This document shows, one piece after another, positions 56,148 through 64,000 of a DNA stretch of 64,000 nt. The notes beneath the pieces are model-generated. The model was not told where the DNA came from, made no database searches, and saw nothing but the letters and a program-made list of their open reading frames with translations. Numbering within the stretch: position 1 is the stretch's first letter; every line of letters starts with the position of its first letter. Both the position numbers and the translations under genes were made by a program. Source of the DNA: Echinicola marina (lineage in GTDB: Bacteria > Bacteroidota > Bacteroidia > Cytophagales > Cyclobacteriaceae); assembly GCF_020463795.1 (NCBI RefSeq), contig NZ_CP080025.1, forward strand, positions 3,407,501-3,471,500, given 5' to 3'.

Positions 56148-57583
56148 TGCAAATTGATAAGGTATTAGAACAGTCCGCGCAAGCTTTTACTATTTATAAA
56201 AAGACATCCTTGGCAGAGAGAGCCAGCTTCTTAAGAAACATGGCCGCCTCCCTTGGTGAAATAAAAGAGGAGTTGATCCCAATAGCCTGTGAGGAATCGC
56301 ATTTGCCTGAAGGTAGAATTACAGGGGAATTGGGCAGGACCACGGGACAGATTAATCTTTTTGCAGATTATATTGAAGAGGGGAGTTGGCTTGAGGCGAC
56401 CATTGACCATGGAAATCCTGAAAGGACTCCAGTAGCTAAGCCGGATCTGCGCAGGTATTTGGTACCCATAGGTCCAGTAGTGGTCTTTGGAGCCAGTAAT
56501 TTCCCTCTGGCCTTTTCTACCGCTGGAGGAGATACTGTTTCTGCTTTGGCAGCAGGCTGTCCAGTAGTTTATAAAGGTCATCCATCCCATCCCAAAACTT
56601 CCCTTTTGGTATATGGAGCCATCAAAAAAGCTTTGGAAAAAGCTGGTTTGCCAACAGCCGTCTTCCAACATGTAGAAGGAGGAATAGCAGAAGGACAGGC
56701 CTTGGTGAAACATCCTTTGACCAAGGCAGTAGGCTTTACAGGCTCTTTTAAGGGAGGCAAAGCCTTGTTTGATTTGGCCAACAGCCGTGAGGAGCCTATT
56801 CCTGTATATGCAGAAATGGGCAGTACCAATCCGATTTTTGTGACAGAAAAGCCTTTGGATGATTTGGATAAGTTGGCAGCATTATATGCTCAGTCACTTA
56901 CCATGGGAGTCGGACAATTCTGTACAAATCCTGGGGTGATTTTTATCCCAGAGAAATTTGCTCAAGAATTTGCTTCGGTAGCAGGAGGGAAACTGGCAGA
57001 AATTGATGGTCAGACCATGTTGAATGCAGGTATTCAGAAGGCTTATAGTGCAAGTCTATCCGAAATAGAAAAGCTCCATACGGTGATATGGTCTAAAAAA
57101 GCAGAACAATCAGATAAAGGTTATCCTGCCCTGGCCCTTACCGATACCCAATCCTGGTTGGAAGATAAAGCCTTGCAAGAAGAGGTTTTTGGACCATTCG
57201 GGATAGTGGTTTCCTATAATAGCCCAGAGGAATTGATGGAAGCTGCCCAATCACTTCAGGGGCAATTGACCATTACGCTTTGGGCTGATAAATCGGAACT
57301 TGAGCTTAAGGAGGATTTGATCAGTGCATTGCAGGAAAAATGCGGTAGACTGTTGTTTGGGGGTGTCCCAACAGGGGTGGAAGTAGGCCATGCCATGCAA
57401 CATGGAGGTCCTTTCCCCTCGACTACCGATAGCAGAACTACTTCTGTAGGCGTTTATGCCATCAAGCGATTTGTAAGGCCATTGGCTTTACAGAATTGCC
57501 CGGATGAATTGCTTCCGGCAGCTTTAAAAGAAGCCAATCCATTGGGGATTCCAAGAACTGTGGATGGCAAATTGGTGTCTTAA
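56147..57583 (+). CDS. Aldehyde dehydrogenase, 2-oxoglutarate semialdehyde dehydrogenase-like
   Basis: The 478-residue protein has the ALDH catalytic residues Glu223 in YAEMGSTNP and Cys259 in GQFCTNPG, and FGASNFPLAFSTAGGDT at 114-130. The AEMGSTNP form (instead of LELGGK) is characteristic of the NADP-dependent 2,5-dioxovalerate dehydrogenase branch. It oxidises 2-oxoglutarate semialdehyde to 2-oxoglutarate, the last step of hydroxyproline breakdown. Its ATG overlaps the previous stop by one base. Confidence 0.9.
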   Translation: MQIDKVLEQSAQAFTIYKKTSLAERASFLRNMAASLGEIKEELIPIACEESHLPEGRITGELGRTTGQINLFADYIEEGSWLEATIDHGNPERTPVAKPDLRRYLVPIGPVVVFGASNFPLAFSTAGGDTVSALAAGCPVVYKGHPSHPKTSLLVYGAIKKALEKAGLPTAVFQHVEGGIAEGQALVKHPLTKAVGFTGSFKGGKALFDLANSREEPIPVYAEMGSTNPIFVTEKPLDDLDKLAALYAQSLTMGVGQFCTNPGVIFIPEKFAQEFASVAGGKLAEIDGQTMLNAGIQKAYSASLSEIEKLHTVIWSKKAEQSDKGYPALALTDTQSWLEDKALQEEVFGPFGIVVSYNSPEELMEAAQSLQGQLTITLWADKSELELKEDLISALQEKCGRLLFGGVPTGVEVGHAMQHGGPFPSTTDSRTTSVGVYAIKRFVRPLALQNCPDELLPAALKEANPLGIPRTVDGKLVS

Positions 57584-57605
57584 TATATTGGTGCTAAATA
57601 CTTGA

Positions 57606-58604
57606 ATGAAGAAAACATTTAGTTGTATTGATTCCCATACCTGTGGCAATCCAGTGAGGGTGGTCACCGGTGGGATTCCCTTTTTGGAAGGGGAAAATAT
57701 GTTCGAAAAACGGCAGTTTTTCATGGAACATTATGATTGGATCCGCAGAGGTCTGATGTTTGAGCCCAGAGGGCATGATATGATGTCTGGATCCATGTTA
57801 TATCCGCCACATGACCCAGAAAATGATGTGGCAGTACTTTATATTGAGACCAGTGGGTGTTTGCCCATGTGTGGTCATGGGACGATCGGTACGGTGACCG
57901 TAGCCATTGAAGAGGGCCTTGTGGTTCCCAAGGTACCGGGAAAACTAAGGCTAGAGACTCCGGCAGGTTTGGTATTGGTAAGCTATGTACAGGAAGGCAA
58001 GCATGTTAAATCAGTAAAGCTGACCAATGTGGCCAGTTTTGTCAGTGCAAAGGACCTGAGTATCCATTGTGAAGAACTGGGTGAATTGAGCTTTGATGTT
58101 TCCTATGGCGGGAATTTTTATGCGATCATTGATCCTCAGGAGAACTTTGCTGGACTTCAGGATTTTAGTGCAGAACAACTTATTGTGATGAGCCGGAAAT
58201 TGCGTAAGGCAATTAATGAAAAATATGAGTTTGTACATCCAGAAAATCCAAGGATTCATGGCCTAAGTCATATTCAGTGGATTGGAAAACCATTGGATGA
58301 GGCTTCTGATAGCAGAAACGCCGTCTTTTATGGAGATAAAGCCATAGACCGCTCTCCCTGCGGTACAGGGACTTCGGCCAGAATGGCCCAATTACATGCA
58401 AGAGGCAAGCTTAAGGTCCATCAATCCTTTGTCAATGAAAGTTATATAGGCTCAAAATTTACCGGTGAGATAGTCGGGACTACTCAAGTAGGCGGAGAAC
58501 CGGCGATCATTCCAAGTATAGAGGGATGGGCCAAAATTACGGGTTATAATACGATATTTCTGGATGATGATGATCCCTATATGGAGGGGTTTCAAGTGAT
58601 TTGA
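57606..58604 (+). CDS. 4-hydroxyproline 2-epimerase (proline racemase family)
   Basis: The 332-residue protein keeps both catalytic cysteines of the racemase/epimerase group: Cys89 in LPMCGHGTIG and Cys252 in RSPCGTGTSARM. The Cys/Cys pair separates it from trans-3-hydroxyproline dehydratases, which have Ser or Thr at the first site. IDSHTCGNPVRVVTGG near the start and GMxxEPRGH-like LMFEPRGHDMMSG are family blocks. It converts trans-4-hydroxy-L-proline to cis-4-hydroxy-D-proline. It lies 22 bp after the dehydrogenase gene. Confidence 0.93.
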   Translation: MKKTFSCIDSHTCGNPVRVVTGGIPFLEGENMFEKRQFFMEHYDWIRRGLMFEPRGHDMMSGSMLYPPHDPENDVAVLYIETSGCLPMCGHGTIGTVTVAIEEGLVVPKVPGKLRLETPAGLVLVSYVQEGKHVKSVKLTNVASFVSAKDLSIHCEELGELSFDVSYGGNFYAIIDPQENFAGLQDFSAEQLIVMSRKLRKAINEKYEFVHPENPRIHGLSHIQWIGKPLDEASDSRNAVFYGDKAIDRSPCGTGTSARMAQLHARGKLKVHQSFVNESYIGSKFTGEIVGTTQVGGEPAIIPSIEGWAKITGYNTIFLDDDDPYMEGFQVI

Positions 58605-58768
58605 TATAGACTTGAGACATGAGAAGTGAGATGGGAGACAGATGGTTCAATATGATCAAGAATTGAAATGTCTTTTGTCCCATTTGGGACAGTAACCCTT
58701 TTTGAATAAAAACCCATTTAGTATTCGGAATTTTTCTGGATGCTCTTAATAATGTTGAGAAAGCGTTT

Positions 58769-60022
58769 ATGAAACCAACGATTGTAATAGGAGGAGGGAT
58801 AGTCGGTCTGTTTACGGCATATTATCTTCAAAAGGAGGGGGAAGAAGTGATTGTCATTGATAAGGGAGACTTGGAGGAAAATTGCTCTACGGGCAATGCG
58901 GGGATGATCGTGCCGAGTCATATTGTCCCCTTGGCATCCCCGGGTATGATTTCCAAGGGAATCTCTTGGATGTTATCTTCAAAAAGCCCCTTTTATATTC
59001 AGCCCCGACTGGACAGGAGACTGATAGAGTGGTGTCTGTTGTTTTATAGAAACTCAAGCGCAAAGCATGTACAAAAATCCATTCCATTTTTAAAGGGAAT
59101 CAGCTTGTTCAGTAAGCAGTTGTATTTGGACTTTATCGCCGAACATGGCAATGGAAAGATCAATTTTCAGGATAAGGGCCTTTTGATGCTTTATAAAAGC
59201 AAAGAAGGTGAGCAGGAGGAAATCGAATTTAGCCATTTGGCGAAGCAAAGTGGAATTGCTGTGGAGGTGCTTAGTAGGAAGGAAGTCCAAAAATTGGAGC
59301 CCAATCAGGAAGTGGATGTACGTGGTGGAATTTATTTTCCAGATGATGCCCATTTGTCTCCGAAGGATTTGTACCAGTATCTAAAGCAATATTTGCAAAA
59401 TAAAGGGGTAAAATTAAAAAGCAATTTGAATGTTACGGGATTTGAAAAGGGAGCGGATGAAGTGCAAGCGGTGCTTACCACAGAAGGTAGGATTACCTGT
59501 AAGCAGGTGATGGTATGTGCAGGTTCATGGTCTGGAGAGATAGCCAAAATGCTCGGTTTCAAATTGCCCATGATGGGAGGAAAGGGCTATAGTTTTGTGC
59601 TGCCCAATAGTCCACAGCTAATGCAGTCAAGCATCCTTACAGAGGCCAGGGTTTCCCAGAGTCCTTATGGGGATAAAGTGCGTTTTGGTGGAACAATGGA
59701 GATTTCGAACAGGGCAGATAGTATCAATCTTAATAGAGTTAGGGGGATTTATGAGTCGATAAGCAATTATTATCCGAAATTCGAGGCAGAATTTCCCCAA
59801 AATGATCAAATATGGAAAGGTATGCGTCCATGTTCACCGGATGGTTTGCCCTATATCGGTAAGGCTCCCAAATGGAAGAATGTGGCATTCGGGGCTGGGC
59901 ATAGCATGATGGGGCTGAGCTTGGCACCTGCAACAGGCAAAATCCTGGCGGATCTTGTAAAGGGCAAAGCGGTGGATGTTAAATTGGCGGCATTTGCAGT
60001 GGGGAGGTATACCCATTACTAG
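58769..60022 (+). CDS. FAD-dependent D-amino-acid (D-hydroxyproline) dehydrogenase
   Basis: The 417-residue protein has an N-terminal FAD-binding motif VIGGGIVGLFTAYYL (residues 6-20) with VIDKG after the second strand, CAGSWSG, and a C-terminal GMRPCSPDGLPYIG plus GAGHSMMGLSLAPATGK, as in DadA-like oxidoreductases. In this cluster it should oxidise cis-4-hydroxy-D-proline to pyrroline-4-hydroxy-2-carboxylate. It is separated from the epimerase by 164 bp containing a short GTCCC/GGGAC hairpin at 58677-58690. Confidence 0.9.
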   Translation: MKPTIVIGGGIVGLFTAYYLQKEGEEVIVIDKGDLEENCSTGNAGMIVPSHIVPLASPGMISKGISWMLSSKSPFYIQPRLDRRLIEWCLLFYRNSSAKHVQKSIPFLKGISLFSKQLYLDFIAEHGNGKINFQDKGLLMLYKSKEGEQEEIEFSHLAKQSGIAVEVLSRKEVQKLEPNQEVDVRGGIYFPDDAHLSPKDLYQYLKQYLQNKGVKLKSNLNVTGFEKGADEVQAVLTTEGRITCKQVMVCAGSWSGEIAKMLGFKLPMMGGKGYSFVLPNSPQLMQSSILTEARVSQSPYGDKVRFGGTMEISNRADSINLNRVRGIYESISNYYPKFEAEFPQNDQIWKGMRPCSPDGLPYIGKAPKWKNVAFGAGHSMMGLSLAPATGKILADLVKGKAVDVKLAAFAVGRYTHY

Positions 60023-60121
60023 TTACATATTAATCTGAGATAGCATAATATCAAGAAGGGCTGATGTTGGTCTGAGTTTACATTGTTTCTGGAAATTACT
60101 ACTAATATGCAGCCTTAACCC

Positions 60122-60198
60122 AGCTTTGCCCCAACTTTACCCCAGCTTTGATATAGCTTTACCCTAGCTTTGCTATTACTTTACTACTAGTTTGAAGT
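60122..60198. repeat. Degenerate 11-bp tandem repeat with alternating G/A
   Basis: CTTT begins at 60124, 60135, 60146, 60157, 60168 and 60179, with GTTT at 60190, so the step is exactly 11 bp. The next base alternates G, A, G, A, G, A, G, giving a 22-bp higher-order period of AGCTTTGnnnn and AnCTTTACnnn. It lies between the hydroxyproline dehydrogenase gene and the decayed end of the CRISPR array. Confidence 0.75.
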
Positions 60199-60205
60199 AG
60201 AGGAA

Positions 60206-60288
60206 ATAGTGAATCATTTTAGCATTCAGGAGAATCCATTGAAAGTAAAATCTTACGGATATTTGTATCTAGTAATGGTAATTTCAAA
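60206..60288 (+). repeat. Decayed copy (U0) of the 95-nt CRISPR unit
   Basis: The stretch aligns with the long units: TAGTGAAT against TTGTGAAT, AGCATTCAGGAGAATCCATT against AGCATTCATGAGAACCATT, then GAAAGTAAAA, TTGTATC and GGTAAT near the end. About ten bases are missing in the first third. It is followed by exactly 30 bp before the next unit, matching spacer length. Confidence 0.7.
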
Positions 60289-60318
60289 GAGGGTTCGAAT
60301 CCTTCCTCGCGCAGACTT
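60289..60318 (+). other. Spacer-length sequence (S0) resembling a tRNA 3' end
   Basis: Positions 60289-60305 form a T-arm (GAGGG, TTCGAAT, CCTTC) and 60306-60313 read CTCGCGCA, a plausible acceptor 3' strand plus discriminator. The other half of a tRNA is absent. The 30-bp length and placement between U0 and U1 make it a spacer copied from the 3' end of a tRNA gene, a common attachment site. Confidence 0.55.
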
Positions 60319-60413
60319 GTTGTAAATTACATTCAGAAATGCGCAAGCATTCATGAGAACCATTGAAAAGTAAAAGTTCACGAATACTTGTACCTTGTAC
60401 GGGTAATCACAGC
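60319..60413 (+). repeat. Long CRISPR unit U1 (95 nt, partly degenerate)
   Basis: Contains the 49-nt insertion. The 5' part differs from the others at four positions (GTTGTAAATTACATTC in place of GTTGTGAATTGCTTTC). Position 11 is A and position 53 is T, keeping a base pair of the proposed hairpin. Confidence 0.9.
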
Positions 60414-60443
60414 CTAAATTTAAAGCGTGTTCCATATCTATAA

Positions 60444-60538
60444 GTTGTGAATTGCTTTCAGAAATGCGCAAGCATTCATGAGAACCATTGAAAAGCAAAA
60501 GTTCACGAATACTTGTACCTTGTACGGGTAATCACAGC
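60444..60538 (+). repeat. Long CRISPR unit U2 (95 nt)
   Basis: Standard repeat ends with the 49-nt insertion. Position 53 is C, pairing with G11. The right junction reads GAATACTTGTACC. Confidence 0.9.
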
Positions 60539-60568
60539 GAAAGCAAGGCAGTGTCTTCACCATACTTT

Positions 60569-60663
60569 GTTGTGAATTGCTTTCAGAAATGCGCAAGCAT
60601 TCATGAGAACCATTGAAAAGTAAAAGTTCACGAATACTTGTACCTTGTACGGGTAATCACAGC
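60569..60663 (+). repeat. Long CRISPR unit U3 (95 nt)
   Basis: Identical to U2 except T at position 53, giving a G-U pair with G11. Confidence 0.9.
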
Positions 60664-60693
60664 GTCTTTGGAGTATGCCAAGCACGTAGTTGA

Positions 60694-60788
60694 GTTGTGA
60701 ATTGCTTTCAGAAATGCGCAAGCATTCATGAGAACCATTGAAAAGCAAAAGTTCACGAATAATTGTACCTTGTACGGGTAATCACAGC
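60694..60788 (+). repeat. Long CRISPR unit U4 (95 nt), junction with standard repeats
   Basis: As U2 but the right junction reads GAATAATTGTACC, sharing AATTGTACC with the 46-nt repeats. It is the sequence intermediate between U1-U3 and the short form that follows. Confidence 0.9.
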
Positions 60789-62530
60789 GATCACTATTAT
60801 TTAGCTACAAACACTGGGGTTGTGAATTGCTTTCAGAATTGTACCTTGTACGGGTAATCACAGCAAACCAGAAAAAGCAAAGAACCCCGTCCCCGTTGTG
60901 AATTGCTTTCAGAATTGTACCTTGTACGGGTAATCACAGCCCCTTCGTGGATTCAGGCGACAGCGGAGGGGTTGTGAATTGCTTTCAGAATTGTACCTTG
61001 TACGGGTAATCACAGCACCAGGGAGCAGGCTTTCAACCTTTACTGGGTTGTGAATTGCTTTCAGAATTGTACCTTGTACGGGTAATCACAGCCTTCTCTT
61101 TTGCTTAAATACCCTAATAGGGGTTGTGAATTGCTTTCAGAATTGTACCTTGTACGGGTAATCACAGCTCCCCTAAATGCAAAAAGCCCCGATCATCGGT
61201 TGTGAATTGCTTTCAGAATTGTACCTTGTACGGGTAATCACAGCCAGGTAACAAGTGGGTTGGCGGAACTTTGGGTTGTGAATTGCTTTCAGAATTGTAC
61301 CTTGTACGGGTAATCACAGCGAAAGCACCAAAACATCAAATAATAGCCTCGTTGTGAATTGCTTTCAGAATTGTACCTTGTACGGGTAATCACAGCAGAT
61401 GAACAAGTGAAAGCTGATCCAAAATAGTTGTGAATTGCTTTCAGAATTGTACCTTGTACGGGTAATCACAGCGAATCCTATTAGGGATGAAGAACCAGTG
61501 ACGTTGTGAATTGCTTTCAGAATTGTACCTTGTACGGGTAATCACAGCCCTACCAAGTTTTTTTGATGGTGTTGTAAAGTTGTGAATTGCTTTCAGAATT
61601 GTACCTTGTACGGGTAATCACAGCTTTTGTGAAAATTGGGCGTTTTCGCCATATGTTGTGAATTGCTTTCAGAATTGTACCTTGTACGGGTAATCACAGC
61701 AGACACGGTGTACAAGTACCAATCGATATGGTTGTGAATTGCTTTCAGAATTGTACCTTGTACGGGTAATCACAGCAGAAAACACGGGAGAATCGATTTT
61801 TACTCTGTTGTGAATTGCTTTCAGAATTGTACCTTGTACGGGTAATCACAGCATAGTACTTTTCAAACTCAAAGGATAGCATGTTGTGAATTGCTTTCAG
61901 AATTGTACCTTGTACGGGTAATCACAGCTAGTATCGGTTGACATACCACTTTGAAGGTGTTGTGAATTGCTTTCAGAATTGTACCTTGTACGGGTAATCA
62001 CAGCCGGACAGTCAAGATATATTCACTACCAATAGTTGTGAATTGCTTTCAGAATTGTACCTTGTACGGGTAATCACAGCTCTGCCTCAAAAAGGAAATT
62101 TCTCTCTTAAGTTGTGAATTGCTTTCAGAATTGTACCTTGTACGGGTAATCACAGCCGCGAGCTTATGGGGCAGTACAGATGAAGAGTTGTGAATTGCTT
62201 TCAGAATTGTACCTTGTACGGGTAATCACAGCAACGGCCATTTTGCGCTTAGCATGAACAATGTTGTGAATTGCTTTCAGAATTGTACCTTGTACGGGTA
62301 ATCACAGCCATGGTTCTGTTCTTAGAATATGTGAACTGTTGTGAATTGCTTTCAGAATTGTACCTTGTACGGGTAATCACAGCACCTTTGAACATTTCGG
62401 TAAACATTTGCTGGTTGTGAATTGCTTTCAGAATTGTACCTTGTACGGGTAATCACAGCAATTAATCATACATAGGTTTTACAACTTTGTTGTGAATTGC
62501 TTTCAGAATTGTACCTTGTACGGGTAATCA

Positions 62531-62569
62531 CAGCATACCCCGGTATAACCGGTTGGTATGCTGTTTTTT
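62531..62569 (+). terminator. Intrinsic terminator at the cas-proximal end of the array
   Basis: CAGCATACC (62531-62539) pairs with GGTATGCTG (62555-62563); inside, CCGG pairs with CCGG around a TATAA loop, with TT bulged. TTTTTT follows at 62564-62569. The stem uses the last four bases of the final repeat. It supports plus-strand transcription of the array ending here. Confidence 0.85.
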
Positions 62570-62811
62570 ATGTGCGTTTTTTGAATTAAAAAATCAGCCT
62601 GTTTTTGTTGATGAAGTTGGGGAGGGGATGAAGTTTTTGTTTTTCAAATTTATTTGAATGGAGAAAGTCTGTAAGGGAATTGGGGTGTGCTGCCTAGAGG
62701 AGGGGACTCTTTTTTTATTTTATCCAGCGTCTGGAGACGGGAGGATAACCGTATAGAAGCTTTTAAACTTTTCCAAAGTTTAGAACTTTGGAAAAGTTGG
62801 ATAGTATTACT
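62535..62811. other. Candidate leader region between array and cas2
   Basis: This 277-bp, T-rich stretch abuts the perfect terminal repeat and cas2, the expected place for spacer acquisition. It contains the array terminator and palindrome copy B. I found no anti-repeat here, so the tracrRNA is probably elsewhere. Confidence 0.5.
62766..62798. repeat. Perfect 15-bp palindrome, copy B
   Basis: Left arm 62766-62780 (AACTTTTCCAAAGTT), loop TAG and right arm 62784-62798 are perfectly complementary. It lies 13 bp beyond the cas2 stop and resembles the palindrome at 44626-44658. It may end the cas transcript on the minus strand. Confidence 0.85.

Positions 62812-64000
<1,189 letters not shown>

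Larger units (their letters stand above)
60319..62534 (+). CRISPR. Type II-C CRISPR array: 4 long (95-nt) and 23 standard (46-nt) repeats, 26 spacers
   Basis: The standard repeat is 46 nt, beginning GTTGTGAATTGC and ending GGGTAATCACAGC; its 7-bp ends are near-complementary. Twenty-three identical copies run from 60819 to 62534. The first four units (60319-60413, 60444-60538, 60569-60663, 60694-60788) are 95 nt because of a 49-nt insertion after position 20. Spacers are 30 nt, except two of 29 nt near the cas end (62309-62337 and 62460-62488). By similarity to II-C repeats starting GTTGT, crRNA is read on the plus strand. The repeat at the cas2 end is perfect while the opposite end is degenerate, so new spacers probably enter next to cas2. 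Confidence 0.97.

Noticed and set aside
60023-60205. tracrRNA gene left of the array
   Set aside because: No stretch has convincing complementarity to the repeat 5' half followed by terminator-like hairpins; the partial matches belong to the decayed unit U0.
60289-60313. A complete tRNA gene beside the CRISPR array
   Set aside because: Only the T-arm and 3' acceptor strand are present; no D-arm, anticodon arm or 5' acceptor strand can be found in the preceding sequence.
60253-60748. Two minus-strand open frames across the long CRISPR units
   Set aside because: They are made of repeat and spacer sequence and share the same repeated peptide; they are chance frames in the array.

Overview
The window looks like a chromosomal segment of a Bacteroidota bacterium, probably a Cyclobacteriaceae-type member of the Cytophagales. 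I infer this from SusC/SusD pairs, a hybrid two-component regulator, FecI/FecR regulation, many GH43/GH127 lipoproteins, a moderate-to-low GC content, a Bacteroidota-style 46-nt type II-C CRISPR repeat and generally weak Shine-Dalgarno signals. I see no insertion sequences or prophage genes.

Layout. (1) 1-8.7 kb: two membrane acyltransferases flank a co-directional glycosidase cluster (three GH43-type proteins, a GH5-like clan A enzyme, a sialidase-fold enzyme) with no SusCD pair. (2) 9.5-20.5 kb: ECF sigma, FecR anti-sigma, SusC, SusD, then a serine hydrolase, a lipoprotein form of glutamate racemase and a D-aminoacylase-type amidohydrolase. This set suggests uptake and processing of D-amino-acid-containing peptides or peptidoglycan fragments. 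(3) 20.6-25.7 kb: an odd class II tRNA-like gene on the minus strand, then GH127 and GH43. (4) 25.8-29.8 kb: a hybrid two-component system on the minus strand. (5) 30.8-46.6 kb: SusC, SusD, DUF3823, GH43 arabinanase-like, a PHP-like protein, a DUF4965 protein, GH127 and GH2. (6) 46.7-60.0 kb: exported peptidases (metzincin-like DUF5117, DPP IV-like S9, DUF885), NagB and a complete four-enzyme hydroxyproline catabolic cluster. (7) 60.2-64.0 kb: a type II-C CRISPR array followed by cas2 and a partial cas1 on the minus strand; cas9 would lie beyond the right edge.

Taken together, regions 1 and 3-6 fit degradation of arabinose-rich plant polysaccharide and, by inference, of hydroxyproline-rich glycoproteins such as extensin: GH43 and GH127 strip arabinofuranose, exported peptidases cut the proline-rich backbone, and hydroxyproline is burned to 2-oxoglutarate.

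The most unusual structure is the cas-distal end of the CRISPR array. Four consecutive repeats are 95 nt instead of 46 nt because each carries the same 49-nt insertion. The insertion holds a stretch complementary to the 5' half of the repeat, so each long unit can fold into a repeat:anti-repeat hairpin closed by a GCAA loop, resembling a natural single-guide RNA. A decayed fifth copy lies further left, separated by a spacer-length sequence that looks like the 3' end of a tRNA gene.
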